A stretch of 64,000 nucleotides of DNA from Sorangium cellulosum So0157-2 (GCF_000418325.1 NC_021658.1:6373501-6437500); one strand, 5' to 3'. Numbered from the stretch's first letter, positions 16,327-27,762 are shown. Numbers and translations: made by a program. Notes: generated by a model from the sequence alone, not told the origin.

Positions 16327-17883
16327 TCAGTACGACCTCGCGAACACCACGCGCCGCGGGCTGGGCTTGCCCGTGAAGATGCACGTCCCTTCGCCGGTCA
16401 CCGCGTCGGCCCACGGCGCCCCTTCGAACCCGCCGGTCGGGATGCAGCGGATGGTCACCTTGTGCGCGTCCTTCACCGCCGCCTCGACCTCCGGATCGCC
16501 GGACCAATGCGCCAGCGCGAAGCCGCCCGGCGCCTCCTTGCCCCCCTTCGACCCGAAGAACGCGTCGAAGTCGGCGCGGCTGTCGATCACGTGCGTGTTC
16601 GCGTCGCGCATCGCGAGCGCGCGCGCATAGAGCGTCGCCTGGATGTCGGCGAGGATCTCCGTGATGCGCCCCGTGAGCTCCGCGCGCGCCATGCTCGCCT
16701 TGTCCTTCGGCGAGCGGTCCCTGCGCATGACCACGGCCACGCCGCCGTCGACGTCGCGCGGCCCGATCTCGATCCGCAGCGGGACGCCCTTCTTCACCCA
16801 CTCCCACTGCTTCTCGCCGCCGCGGATGTCGCGCCGGTCGATCTCGACCTCGACGCGCCGCTCGCCGAAGCGCTGCGCCCGGAGCTCCTTCGCGAGCCCG
16901 TCGATGTACTCGTCGATCTTGGCGCGCGTGTCGTCGCCCCGGTACACCGGCAGGATCACGACGTGCGCAGGCGCGAGCCGCGGCGGGAGCACCAGGCCGT
17001 CGTCGTCGCTGTGGGTCATGATCAGGCCGCCGACGAGGCGGGTCGACACGCCCCAGGACGTGGTCCAGGCGTACTCCTCGGTCTCCTCCTTGGTCTGGAA
17101 CTTGATGCCGCTCGCCCTGGCGAAGTTCTGGCCCAGGAAGTGGCTCGTCCCGGCCTGCAGGGCCTTGCGATCCTGCATCATCGCCTCGATGGCGTAGGTG
17201 TCGACCGCGCCGGGGAAGCGCTCGCTCGCCGTCTTCGGGCCCTCGAGGACGGGCATGGCCATGAAGTCGCGCGCGAACGTGGCGTAGACGCCGAGCATGC
17301 GCAGCGTCTCCTCGCGCGCCTCCGCCTCGCTCGCGTGCGCGGTGTGCCCCTCCTGCCACAGGAACTCCGCCGTCCGCAGGAACAGGCGCGTCCGCAGCTC
17401 CCACCGCACGACGTTCGCCCATTGGTTGATCAGCAGCGGCAGATCCCGGTAGCTCTGGACCCAGCTCGCGAACGCCGCGCCGATGATCGTCTCGGACGTG
17501 GGGCGCACGATGAGCGGCTCCTCCAGCCGGGCCTGGGGGTCGGGGATGAGCCCGCCGCCGGGGCCGGGCACGAGGCGGTGGTGGGTGACCACCGCGCACT
17601 CCTTCGCGAACCCCTCGACGTGCTCCGCCTCCTTCTCGAGGAACGACTTCGGGATGAACAGCGGGAAGTAGGCGTTCTTGTGCCCGGTCGCCTTGAACAT
17701 GCTGTCGAGCTCGCGCTGGATGTTCTCCCAGATCGCGTAGCCCCACGGCTTGATGACCATGCAGCCGCGGACCGGGGAGCTCTCCGCGAGGTCGGCCGCG
17801 CGCACGACCTGCTGGTACCACTCGGGGTAATCCTCGTTGCGCGTGGGCGTGATGGCGGTCTTCGGCGCTTCGTTCTTGGCCAC
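16327..17883 (-). CDS. proS: Prolyl-tRNA synthetase (short, eukaryote/archaeal-like type)
   Basis: A 518-residue class II synthetase that charges tRNA-Pro. RPTSETIIGA and the motif 2 region RWELRTRLFLRTAEFLWQEG are clear, as are TSWGVSTRLVGG, with nearby MTHSDDDGLVLPPR, and the C-terminal zinc-type domain. The chain ends in ARSY; a C-terminal Tyr is usual in this type. It lacks the large editing insertion of the E. coli type. ATG 17883 gives the standard N-terminus. It is convergent with the hydrolase gene and divergent from the Ntn hydrolase gene at 18171. Confidence 0.96.
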   Translation of the reverse strand: MAKNEAPKTAITPTRNEDYPEWYQQVVRAADLAESSPVRGCMVIKPWGYAIWENIQRELDSMFKATGHKNAYFPLFIPKSFLEKEAEHVEGFAKECAVVTHHRLVPGPGGGLIPDPQARLEEPLIVRPTSETIIGAAFASWVQSYRDLPLLINQWANVVRWELRTRLFLRTAEFLWQEGHTAHASEAEAREETLRMLGVYATFARDFMAMPVLEGPKTASERFPGAVDTYAIEAMMQDRKALQAGTSHFLGQNFARASGIKFQTKEETEEYAWTTSWGVSTRLVGGLIMTHSDDDGLVLPPRLAPAHVVILPVYRGDDTRAKIDEYIDGLAKELRAQRFGERRVEVEIDRRDIRGGEKQWEWVKKGVPLRIEIGPRDVDGGVAVVMRRDRSPKDKASMARAELTGRITEILADIQATLYARALAMRDANTHVIDSRADFDAFFGSKGGKEAPGGFALAHWSGDPEVEAAVKDAHKVTIRCIPTGGFEGAPWADAVTGEGTCIFTGKPSPRRVVFARSY

Positions 17884-18170
17884 GGTCTCTGCTCTCCTCG
17901 ATTCCTCGATGGGCGGCTTCGCGGCGGCCTTGGGCCTGGCCGCGCTCGTCCCGCAGCGGGCGGTCGGCTGGCGCCTGCCGCGCTCCGGGCTGAGCGCGCG
18001 ACGTATCAGGAGCGCGGCAGGGTGTCGAGCGCAGCGGTCCTGCCCCGGGGCCGAGCGGCCTCCCCGGTCGGCGGCCCCGCGCCCGCCTCCCCCGCGCCCG
18101 CCCCCCCGGCGGCCGCGGGCCCGGCCGGCTTCGCGGCGGCGCGCGGCCGTGGTACGCGCGAGAGAACGAC

Positions 18171-19067
18171 GTGAGATACGCCATCCTCACGCACGGCGGG
18201 GTGTCCGCGCCGCAAGACGGCGCGGACAGCTGCGCCAGGGCCGCCGACGAGGCGCTCGGCGCGCTCGACGCGGGCGGAGAGGCGCTCGCGGCGGCCATCA
18301 CGGCGACCGCGCGTCTGGAGGACGACCCACGCTTCAACGCCGGGACGGGCTCAAACCTCCGCCTCGACGGGCACACGATCGAGATGGACGCGGCCGTGAT
18401 GGCCAGCGACGGGCGGTTCGGCGCCGTCGCGTGCGTCGAGCGGGTGAAGAACCCCGTCCTCGTCGCGGCGAAGGTGATGGAGACGCCCCACCTGATCCTC
18501 GCCGGCGCGGGCGCGACCGCGTTCGCGCGCCGGCTCGGGTTCGCCGACCACGATCCGGCCACCGAGGCGGCGCGCGAGCGGCACGGCCGCGCCCTCGCGG
18601 CGCTGCGCGGCGAGGGGGGCGACGGCGACGCCACGAACGACGCGGCGCGGTTCCACGCGCTCACGGCGGAGCGGTTCTGGAACTTCGACGCCGAGCCGAT
18701 CGAGTGCGACACGGTCGGGGCCGTCGTTCGCGACGCGCACGGCCGCTTCGCCGCCGCGGCGTCGACGGGCGGGTCGACCTTCTCGCTCCGCGGCCGCGTC
18801 GGGGACGTGCCGCTGATGGGCGCGGGGATCTACGCCGGCCCGCACGGGGCGGTGGCGGCGACCGGGGTCGGCGAGGAGATCGCGCGCCGCCTCCTCGCGC
18901 GGACGGTCTACGACTGGCTCGCCGACGGCGTCGCGCCCGCCCGCGCCGCGCAGCGCGGCGTCGCGATGTTCCCGGACGTGATCGCCGTCGGCCTGCTCGT
19001 GGTGGGGCGGAGCGGCCAGGCGATCGCCTCGAACCGCACCATGCCGAGCGCGCAGCTCGTGGGCTGA
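18171..19067 (+). CDS. Isoaspartyl peptidase/L-asparaginase family Ntn hydrolase
   Basis: A 298-residue autoprocessing amidohydrolase. ILTHGGVSAP at the N-terminus and FNAGTGSNL (55-63) are family landmarks. The nucleophile is Thr181 in CDTVGAVV, which becomes the new N-terminus after self-cleavage; GSTFSLRGRVGDVPLMGAG-type glycine-rich turns follow and form the pocket. It should hydrolyse asparagine or isoaspartyl dipeptides in the cytosol, as no signal peptide is seen. The start is GTG 18171. The usual G or H before DTVG is Cys here. It is followed by the oxidoreductase gene after 16 bp, probably in one transcript. Confidence 0.88.
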   Translation: MRYAILTHGGVSAPQDGADSCARAADEALGALDAGGEALAAAITATARLEDDPRFNAGTGSNLRLDGHTIEMDAAVMASDGRFGAVACVERVKNPVLVAAKVMETPHLILAGAGATAFARRLGFADHDPATEAARERHGRALAALRGEGGDGDATNDAARFHALTAERFWNFDAEPIECDTVGAVVRDAHGRFAAAASTGGSTFSLRGRVGDVPLMGAGIYAGPHGAVAATGVGEEIARRLLARTVYDWLADGVAPARAAQRGVAMFPDVIAVGLLVVGRSGQAIASNRTMPSAQLVG

Positions 19068-19083
19068 GGAGCCGCAGACGACG

Positions 19084-20598
19084 ATGCAGAGCGGAGACCC
19101 TGATGTGATCGTGGTGGGCTCGGGACCGAACGGCCTCACCGCGGCGGCGTACCTCGCCCGCGCGGGCCTGTCGGTGCTCGTGCTCGAAGCCGAGCAGGAG
19201 CCGGGCGGCGCCGTGCGCACGCGCGAGGTGACGCTCCCGGGGTTCCGCCACGACCTCGGCGCGGCGTTCTTCCCCTTCGGGCAGACGAGCCCCGCGCTGC
19301 TGCCGCTCGACCTGCCGGGGGCCGGCCTCGTCTGGCGGCACGCGCCGATCGACAGCGCCCACCCGGCGCCCGACGGGACCTGCGCCGCGATCGCGCGGGA
19401 CGTCGAGACGACGGCGAGGTCGCTCGGCGAAGACGGCCCCACGTGGCGCCGGATCGCGGGCTGGCACGCCGCCACGGTCGAGCGGCTGCTCAAGGCGCTC
19501 CTGTCCACGCCGCCCGCCCTCGGGGCGCTGCTCCGCTTCGGGCCCCTCAACCTGCTCCGCCTGGCGCAGGTGGCCCTCTCGAGCGGCCGCGGCTTCTCGA
19601 CGCGCACCTTCCGGACCGAGGCGGCCCGGCGCGTGGTCCCCGGCCTCGCCCTCCACACCGACGTGGGCCCCGAGGACCCCTGCGGCGCCATCGTCGGCTT
19701 CATGCTCACCCTGCTCGCCTCGAGCGGCGGCTTCGCGGTCCCCGAGGGCGGCGCCGGCTCGGTCACGCGCGCCTTGCTCCGGCGCATCGAGGAGCGCAGC
19801 GGCAGCCTCCGTTGCGGCGCCCGGGTCGCGCAGATCATCGCCAGGCAGGGCCGGGCGGCCGCGGTCCGGCTCGCGGACGGCGAGGAGATCCGCGCCCGCC
19901 GCGCCATCGTCGCCGACGTCGCGGCGCCGACGCTCTACCTCCGCCTGCTCGCGCCCGAGCTCGTCCCCGGCCGGGTCCAGCGCGCCATGCGCCGGTTCCG
20001 CCAGGGGTTCGGCACCTTCAAGATGGACTGGGCGCTCGACGGCCCGGCGCCGTGGTCCCACGAGGACGCCGCGCGCGCCGCGGTCGTGCACGCGGGCGAC
20101 AGCCTCGAGGACCTCGCCGAGTTCACGCGCCAGGTGCGCGCCGGCGTCCTCCCCGAGCACCCCTACCTCGTCATCGGCCAGCAATCGCTGGTCGATCCGA
20201 CGCGCGCGCCGGCCGGGCGCCACACCCTGTATGCCTACTCGCGCGTCCCCTCCTCCATCGACGGGGGCTGGGCGGCCTCGCGCGAGCGCTTCGCCGACCG
20301 CGTCGAGGCGCGGATCGAGGAGCTCGCCCCCGGCTTCCGGCAGCGGATCCTCGCGCGGAAGATCTGGGCGCCCGACGACCTCGAGGCGATGGACGCGAAC
20401 CTCATCGGCGGCGATCTCGGCGGAGGCTCGGCCGACATCCGGAATCAGCTCATCTTCCGGCCGGTGTTCCCCTACTTCCGCTACCGGACGCCGCTCCGCG
20501 GCCTCTACCTGGGCTCGTCGTACGCGCACCCCGGCGCCGGGGTCCACGGCGCGTGCGGGCACAACGCGGCGCTGGCGGTGCTGGAGGACGAAGGCTGA
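19084..20598 (+). CDS. FAD-dependent phytoene dehydrogenase-like oxidoreductase
   Basis: A 504-residue flavoprotein. VVGSGPNGLTAAAYLA (about residues 12-27) is the Rossmann dinucleotide-binding motif, EAEQEPGGAVRT follows with the conserved GG, and the C-terminal LGSSYAHPGAGVHGACGHNAA is the second FAD-binding signature typical of CrtI-like amine oxidase-type proteins. These enzymes desaturate or isomerise isoprenoid or retinoid-like substrates. No carotenoid genes are nearby, so a carotenoid role is not supported by context. It is closely linked to the asparaginase-like gene and convergent with the FHA regulator. Confidence 0.85.
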   Translation: MQSGDPDVIVVGSGPNGLTAAAYLARAGLSVLVLEAEQEPGGAVRTREVTLPGFRHDLGAAFFPFGQTSPALLPLDLPGAGLVWRHAPIDSAHPAPDGTCAAIARDVETTARSLGEDGPTWRRIAGWHAATVERLLKALLSTPPALGALLRFGPLNLLRLAQVALSSGRGFSTRTFRTEAARRVVPGLALHTDVGPEDPCGAIVGFMLTLLASSGGFAVPEGGAGSVTRALLRRIEERSGSLRCGARVAQIIARQGRAAAVRLADGEEIRARRAIVADVAAPTLYLRLLAPELVPGRVQRAMRRFRQGFGTFKMDWALDGPAPWSHEDAARAAVVHAGDSLEDLAEFTRQVRAGVLPEHPYLVIGQQSLVDPTRAPAGRHTLYAYSRVPSSIDGGWAASRERFADRVEARIEELAPGFRQRILARKIWAPDDLEAMDANLIGGDLGGGSADIRNQLIFRPVFPYFRYRTPLRGLYLGSSYAHPGAGVHGACGHNAALAVLEDEG

Positions 20599-20625
20599 CC
20601 CGCCGGGGCCCCGCTCGCCCGCGCG

Positions 20626-22326
<1,701 letters not shown>

Positions 22327-22557
22327 GCGTTCCCTCTCATGGGTGCCAGAGCAACCCCCGGCGCCGGATGCTGGCCCGCGAGCCCTGCTCGCGATCATCC
22401 TTTATCCCATGACCATAAGCCGCAGGTAGGCCGGCGCGCAAGGCGCGAGCAGCCGATCGTCGGCGCTTATGCCAGCTCCCCGCGCAGCCCCCCGCGGGTC
22501 CCTCGGCGGCGCGGCCCCTCGGCGCACGCGCGGATCCTGTGCCGCGCCGCGCGCGGC

Positions 22558-23595
22558 TCAGGCGCCGCGCGCGACCTGCTCGCCGGGGATGGGCGTGCGC
22601 GCGGAGGGCGTGGGCGGATCCTCGGCGCGGCAATGCGCGGCGAAGCGGGGGCACGGAGCGTCCTCGATCGGCGGCAGCTCGGCGTAGCCGCGAGGGCCGG
22701 CGATCTCGTTGAAGCAGCGGCCGAGCCAACCTGGAATCACGAGCGCGTAGGTGCGCGCGAGCCGCCTGGGATCGTCCAGGGTGCGCAGCATCGCGTGGTA
22801 GGTGACCTCGCCGTAGGTCGCCTTGAAGGCGGCCGCCTGCTCGGGCCGCGCGAGCCAGCTCATGACGCCGGCGCGATCCGCCTCCGGATGGAACTGGACC
22901 GCCTCGACCCCCGGCGCGACCTGCAGCCCGAGGATCGCCCGGCCCTTGGAGATGCCGTCGCGGCTCTCGCGGGCGAGGAGCTGGCCCCCGAGGCCGCCGA
23001 GGCGGCGCTCGTCGAGGTTCACCGCCTCCCAGTTGCGGTGCTCGAAGGCGAAGAGACGATCGCCGAACGGAGACAGCAGCGGGTGCTGCTGGCCGACCGG
23101 GGTCGTGTAGATGGGCATGACGCCGAACTTGCGGTCGGCGCGCGGGACCACATCGGCCAGTTGGTAATGGTGGACGACGAGCTCGAACGAGTAGCAGATC
23201 GCGAAGAGCGCCCGCCGGTCCGCGCCCCCCTGGATCGCCGACTCGGCAACGCCGTCCAGCAGGCGCGCGTAGTCGAGCGTCCACGGCTCGCCCTCGCCGT
23301 CGAACGGAGAGCCGGGGCCGCCCGACGAGAGGTACAGATCACAGTCCGCGGGGATGGGTGCGTTGGTGTCCCGGGGCGACACCTCGACGACCTCGCAAGA
23401 TACGCCCGGATTGTGCTTCTGGACACGTTCGAAGAAGGCTGCGGTGAGCCCGCGCAGGCAGCGCATCGCCTGGTTCACGTGGCCATTGTTCATGTCCACG
23501 ATGCACAGCCGTAGCGGCCTCAGCGGCCCGATCGACCGGCCGTTCTCGACGGTATCTATCCCTGCGGGCGTAGGTGGGAGCGGATTCGAGCTCAT
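22558..23595 (-). CDS. Class I glutamine amidotransferase domain protein
   Basis: A 345-residue cytosolic protein with the class I GATase fold. The nucleophile elbow is FAICYSFE with Cys134, and the His-Glu part of the triad is FHPEAD (His236, Glu238). YLSSGGPGSPFDG (88-100) is the oxyanion-loop region. It hydrolyses a glutamine-type amide, but the acceptor domain or partner is not visible, and about 105 residues after the triad are unlike standard synthases. It may act alone, like GuaA-type stand-alone or peptidase-like members. Start ATG 23595 has only a weak ribosome-binding site. Confidence 0.85.
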   Translation of the reverse strand: MSSNPLPPTPAGIDTVENGRSIGPLRPLRLCIVDMNNGHVNQAMRCLRGLTAAFFERVQKHNPGVSCEVVEVSPRDTNAPIPADCDLYLSSGGPGSPFDGEGEPWTLDYARLLDGVAESAIQGGADRRALFAICYSFELVVHHYQLADVVPRADRKFGVMPIYTTPVGQQHPLLSPFGDRLFAFEHRNWEAVNLDERRLGGLGGQLLARESRDGISKGRAILGLQVAPGVEAVQFHPEADRAGVMSWLARPEQAAAFKATYGEVTYHAMLRTLDDPRRLARTYALVIPGWLGRCFNEIAGPRGYAELPPIEDAPCPRFAAHCRAEDPPTPSARTPIPGEQVARGA

Positions 23596-23684
23596 CGGAA
23601 GGTGGCAGAGTGCAAACGTAGGCCCCCGCGATTTCTACCCATATCACCCGGCAGACCTCGCGAAAAGAAAGGTTTTCTCGGTTA

Positions 23685-23754
23685 CGCCGGTCGCACGCCG
23701 GTCGCACGCCGGCAGTCGCGCCGGTGTTCGCGCCGGTGTTCGCGCCGGTGTTCG
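23685..23754. repeat. Short tandem repeats upstream of the phosphoesterase gene
   Basis: Two perfect copies of CGCCGGTCGCA (23685-23706) are followed by three perfect 12-bp copies of CGCCGGTGTTCG (23719-23754). They lie in the roughly 250-bp divergent region between the amidotransferase and the phosphoesterase, 95 bp before the latter's start. They could be regulator-binding iterons or a slippage-prone spacer. Confidence 0.85.
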
Positions 23755-23848
23755 CAGAGGGTCACGTGGGTTACTCGGCGGTTACGTCGAGTCGAGGGGG
23801 CATCAAAAGTCCTTTCTCGGCCCCGCGTTCCTGAGGATCCTGTGTGTG

Positions 23849-25405
23849 ATGAAAAAACGGAATGGACCGCCGCGTGATCCCCTGACCCGGCGGCATGTGC
23901 TGACGGGGTTCGGCGCGGCGCTCGGCGCCGCGACCTTCGGATGCAGCGCCACGGAGGGCGCGGCGATGCTCGAGGACGCCGGCTCGAGCTCGGGCAGCTC
24001 GGGCGGGAACGACGGAGCCGGAGGAGCGGGCGGCGGCGCCGGAGGTGCGGGCAGCGCTGGAGGTGCGGGCAGCGCTGGGGGAGCGGGCGGCTCGGCACAG
24101 GCGGGCGCTGGCGGCGCCGGCGGCGCGCCTGCGGATGGCTGCGCCGACACGGGAGGCCTGAGCCCTGCAGAGCTGCTCGCGCCGATCAGCACCATCGTCG
24201 TCCTGTGTATGGAGAACCGGTCGTTCGACCACTACCTCGGCTCGCTGCGGCTGAAGGAGGGCAGGCAGATCGACGGCCTGACAGGCAACGAGTCGAACCG
24301 GGCGCCGGACGGCGCGCTGGTCTCCCCCTTCCAGCTCGACAACTTCACGCCCGCCGACCCGCCGCACAGCTGGGACGCGGCCCACGCGCAGTGGAATCAA
24401 GGGAGGAACGACGGGTTCGTCGCCGCTCACGCGGGGCCGGATCAGCGCGACGTGATGGGCTATCACGTGCGCGAGCACCTGCCGATCCTCTACGCGCTCG
24501 CCGACGCGTCGGCGATCTGCGAGCGCTGGTTCAGCTCGGTGCTCGGCCCGACCTGGCCCAACCGGTTCTTCCTGCACGGCGCCACGTCGAGGGGCGTCTC
24601 CAGGAACGTGCCGGTCACCGGCTTCACGAGCGTCTTCGAGCTGCTGAGCGACGCGGGGATCTCGAGCAGGAACTACTACCACGACGTGCCGTGGTGCTCG
24701 GGTGCGTACTTCAAGTTCAAGGGCGTCTCCGGGATCGAGCGCTTCTTCGAGGACGCGGCGGCGGGGCTCCTCCCCGCGTTCTCCGTCATCGATCCCCAGT
24801 TCTTCGGCGCCACCGCGAACGACGATCACCCCGACCACGACGTGCAGCTCGGGCAGGTGCTCATGGCCAGCGTCTACAACGCGCTCGCGAAGAGCCCCCA
24901 GTGGGGCCGGTGCCTGCTCGTGATCACCTACGACGAGCACGGAGGCTTCTTCGACCACGTGCCGCCGCCCACGACCACCGACGACGATCCGCTGTTCTCG
25001 CAGCTCGGGTTCCGGGTCCCGTCGATCGTCGCGGGCCCGTTCGTCCGGAGGGGCTGCGCGGTGAGCACCGTGCTCGACCACGCGTCGGTCATCCGCACGC
25101 TCGAGGCGCGCTTCGAGATCCCCAGGCTGAACGCGCGCTCCGGCGGGGCGAACGACCTGTCGTGCTGCATCGACCCGGCGCTCCTCCGCGATCCCCAGGC
25201 GCCGATCGCCCTCCCCACGGTCGAGGTCTCCCTGTCGCAGCTGCGCGCGCGGACCGAGACCGGGATCTCCCAGCCGGAGCTGTGGGACGCCGCGGAGCGC
25301 GGGGTCATCCCGCGGCACCTGGACCGCCGGCGCGAGGGGCCGGACGTCGCGCGGCGGGTGCTGGCGCACGCGGAGCGGCTCGGCGCCGCGAGGCTCCGGG
25401 ACTGA
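23849..25405 (+). CDS. Tat-exported lipoprotein phosphoesterase (phospholipase C/acid phosphatase family)
   Basis: A 518-residue secreted enzyme of the phosphoesterase family that includes bacterial phospholipase C and AcpA. The N-terminus carries twin arginines (TRRHVLTGF) and a lipobox-like TFGC, suggesting a Tat-exported lipoprotein. A Gly/Ala/Ser-rich linker (about residues 45-95) follows. The catalytic domain begins with VLCMENRSFDHYLGS, the family signature, and contains DASAICERWFSS, PTWPNRFFLH and TYDEHGGFFDHV, a metal-binding stretch. It should hydrolyse phosphate esters or phospholipids outside the cytoplasm. Start ATG 23849 follows GAGG. The linker is unusually Gly-rich for this family. 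Confidence 0.92.
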   Translation: MKKRNGPPRDPLTRRHVLTGFGAALGAATFGCSATEGAAMLEDAGSSSGSSGGNDGAGGAGGGAGGAGSAGGAGSAGGAGGSAQAGAGGAGGAPADGCADTGGLSPAELLAPISTIVVLCMENRSFDHYLGSLRLKEGRQIDGLTGNESNRAPDGALVSPFQLDNFTPADPPHSWDAAHAQWNQGRNDGFVAAHAGPDQRDVMGYHVREHLPILYALADASAICERWFSSVLGPTWPNRFFLHGATSRGVSRNVPVTGFTSVFELLSDAGISSRNYYHDVPWCSGAYFKFKGVSGIERFFEDAAAGLLPAFSVIDPQFFGATANDDHPDHDVQLGQVLMASVYNALAKSPQWGRCLLVITYDEHGGFFDHVPPPTTTDDDPLFSQLGFRVPSIVAGPFVRRGCAVSTVLDHASVIRTLEARFEIPRLNARSGGANDLSCCIDPALLRDPQAPIALPTVEVSLSQLRARTETGISQPELWDAAERGVIPRHLDRRREGPDVARRVLAHAERLGAARLRD

Positions 25406-25465
25406 GCCGCCGCCCGGCCGGCGCCGAGGTCGCCCGGGAGCGGGAGGTCTGATAGAAGCGGCGCC

Positions 25466-27103
25466 GTGCCGCCCGACCCCGATCCGCCCGCCGCCACGCA
25501 GGCAGGGACCACGCCGGCGAGCGCTGCCGCCGGCGCGAGCCGGCCGGCCGCCGGACGCGAGGCGGCCCCCAGCGCGGCGCGGTCGTCGGCGATGGTCACC
25601 GCTGGGATCATCCTCTCGCGGCTCGTCGGGCTGATCCGCCAGCGGGTGACGGCGCACTTCTTCGGCACCTCCGAGCTCGCCGACGTGATCGCGGCGGCGT
25701 TCCGCGCGGGGAACATCACCCAGAACCTCCTCGGCGAGGGGACGCTCTCCGCGACCTTCATCCCCGTCTACGCGCGCCTCCGCGCGGCGGGCGACGCGCG
25801 GCGCGCGGCGCACTTCGCGCTGTCCGCCCTCGGGCTCCTGCTCGTCGCCGCCGCGGCCGCGTCGCTCCTCGGCGTGCTCGCGGCGCCGTGGCTGTCCTTC
25901 CTGTTCGCCGCGGGCTTCGACGAGGACAAGCTCGCGAGCACGACGCGCGTCGTCCGGATCGTCTTCCCGATGACCGGCCTCCTCGTGCTCTCCGCGTGGG
26001 GGCTCGGCGTGCTGAACGCGCACCGGCGGTTCTTCCTCCCCTACGCCGCGCCCGTCGCGTGGAGCGCCGCCCAGATCGCGGGGCTGCTCGCCTGCGGGGC
26101 GTGGCTCGGCATGCGCGGGGAGCCGCTCGCCGAGGCGCTCGCGTGGAGCGCGTTCGCCGGCGCCGCGCTGCAGCTCGCGCTGCTGCTCCCCTCGGCGCGC
26201 GCGCTGCTCGGCGGGCTCGCGCCGCGCCTCGACGCGCGCGACCCGAGCGTCCGGGAGGCGGCCGGGAAGCTGCCCGCCGCGCTGCTCGGCCGCGGGATCA
26301 TCCAGGTCTCCGGGCTCGTCGACACGCTCCTCGTGAGCTTCCTCGGCGCCGGCGCCAACGCGGCCTTCAACTACGCGCAGACGATCTACCTCCTGCCGAT
26401 GAGCATCCTCGGCACGGGGGAGGCCGCGGTGGCCCTGCCCGAGATGGCGCGCGACACGGCCGAGGCGGACGTCGCGCGGCGCAACGAGGCGCTGTCGCGC
26501 CGCCTCGGCGCCTCGCTCGCGCGGATCACGGTGCTGACCGTGCCGGCGACGGCCGTGTTCCTGGTGCTCGGGCGGGAGCTCATCACGCTGCTGCTGCAGA
26601 CCGGGACGTTCGATCGGGCGTCGACGGCGCGGGTCGAGCCGCTCGTGGGCGCCTACGGGCTCGCGCTGCTCGGGAACGCCGCGGGGCGCGTGCTGATCAC
26701 CGCCTCGTTCGCGCTGGGGGACACGAGGACGCCGGCGCGGTACGCGCTCTACCGCGTGCTCGTCAGCACCGCCGTCGCGCTGCTCCTGATGCGGCGGCTC
26801 GACGTGCTCGGCGTGGTGCTCGGCGCCGTGATCGCCGGGTGGGTCGAGGCGATCGCCCTCGCGCTCCGCGTGCGGCGCGAGATCGGCGGGCTCGGGCTGG
26901 ATCAGATCCGGATCGGCCGCGTCGCCGCGCTCACGGCGGTCTCGGTCGGCTGCGGCGCGGCGCTCCGGGCGGCGCTGCCGGAGGCGATCGCCGCCACGCC
27001 GTGGGGCGCCGCGCTCATCCTCGCCGGGTGCGGCGGGGCCTTCGCGGTCGCGGCGCCCGCGCTCGGGCTCTTCAGCCTGAGATCGCTCCTGCGCAGGAGG
27101 TGA
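25466..27103 (+). CDS. murJ: Lipid II flippase MurJ
   Basis: A 545-residue polytopic membrane protein of the MOP exporter superfamily. A disordered N-terminus (about 40 residues) precedes 12-14 hydrophobic helices. MVTAGIILSRLVGLIRQRV, AFRAGNITQNLLGEGTLSATFIPVY and the ALPEMA block are classical MurJ/MviN landmarks. It flips lipid-linked peptidoglycan precursor from cytoplasm to periplasm, and sits in the same neighbourhood as other envelope genes. Start GTG 25466. Its 3' end overlaps the convergent phosphatase gene by 32 bp (27072-27103). Confidence 0.94.
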   Translation: MPPDPDPPAATQAGTTPASAAAGASRPAAGREAAPSAARSSAMVTAGIILSRLVGLIRQRVTAHFFGTSELADVIAAAFRAGNITQNLLGEGTLSATFIPVYARLRAAGDARRAAHFALSALGLLLVAAAAASLLGVLAAPWLSFLFAAGFDEDKLASTTRVVRIVFPMTGLLVLSAWGLGVLNAHRRFFLPYAAPVAWSAAQIAGLLACGAWLGMRGEPLAEALAWSAFAGAALQLALLLPSARALLGGLAPRLDARDPSVREAAGKLPAALLGRGIIQVSGLVDTLLVSFLGAGANAAFNYAQTIYLLPMSILGTGEAAVALPEMARDTAEADVARRNEALSRRLGASLARITVLTVPATAVFLVLGRELITLLLQTGTFDRASTARVEPLVGAYGLALLGNAAGRVLITASFALGDTRTPARYALYRVLVSTAVALLLMRRLDVLGVVLGAVIAGWVEAIALALRVRREIGGLGLDQIRIGRVAALTAVSVGCGAALRAALPEAIAATPWGAALILAGCGGAFAVAAPALGLFSLRSLLRRR

Positions 27104-27674
27104 GCGCGCGCGGCGCCGCGCGCTCGCGGTGCCAGGCGACGTAGCGCTCGACGAACGCGCGCTGCGCGCGGCTCAGCGCGACGCGCGGCCGCTGCCGCTC
27201 GAGCAGGGCGATCGCCTCGCCGACCTCGAGGCCGCCGCGGGTGGCGAGGTAGCAGAGCGCGATCGTGACGCTCCTCCCGACGCCGCTCGCGCAGTGGACG
27301 TGGACGCGATGGCCAGCGCCGAGGTGGCGCTCGAGGAACGCCACGCCGCGCGCGGCCTGCTCGAGCGTGGGGGCGCACATGTCCCAGCACGGGACGCGGA
27401 GGTACTCGACGCCCGCCGCGCGCAGCGCGAGCACCGGGTCGTAGAGCTCGCGCGACACGTTGATCACCGCGCGGACATCGAGGCGCCGGAGCTCGGCGAC
27501 GTCGCCGGGGAGGAGGAACCCGCCGATCAGGAGGTTCGGGCTCACCCACGTGCGCCACGGGTGCCGCGGTCGGAACGACGCGGCGGCGCGGCGCAGCGCC
27601 AGGAATGCATAGAAAACCACGGCATAGGGCGCGAGCAGGAGGAACACCAGCGCGGGGCGGAGGCGCACGCGCAT
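27072..27674 (-). CDS. Membrane-anchored dual-specificity protein phosphatase
   Basis: A 200-residue cysteine phosphatase. An N-terminal membrane helix (about residues 8-28) anchors it. The active site is HCASGVGRS (128-135), with nucleophile Cys129 and phosphate-binding Arg134, preceded by the general-acid candidate Asp98 in VPCWDMC. The fold is that of compact dual-specificity (DSP) phosphatases; phosphatidylglycerophosphate or inositol-lipid phosphatases of this type are also possible. It is convergent with murJ with a 32-bp tail-to-tail overlap, and divergent from the L,D-transpeptidase-like gene about 90 bp away. Confidence 0.85.
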   Translation of the reverse strand: MRVRLRPALVFLLLAPYAVVFYAFLALRRAAASFRPRHPWRTWVSPNLLIGGFLLPGDVAELRRLDVRAVINVSRELYDPVLALRAAGVEYLRVPCWDMCAPTLEQAARGVAFLERHLGAGHRVHVHCASGVGRSVTIALCYLATRGGLEVGEAIALLERQRPRVALSRAQRAFVERYVAWHRERAAPRALTSCAGAISG

Positions 27675-27762
27675 CTCATGGCGTCGACGCGCGCGCGGCG
27701 CCAGCGGCCGGGCGGCGCGCGCGTCGCGCCCTGGAACTTGGCCCAGGGCGCGCAGGTCGGGC

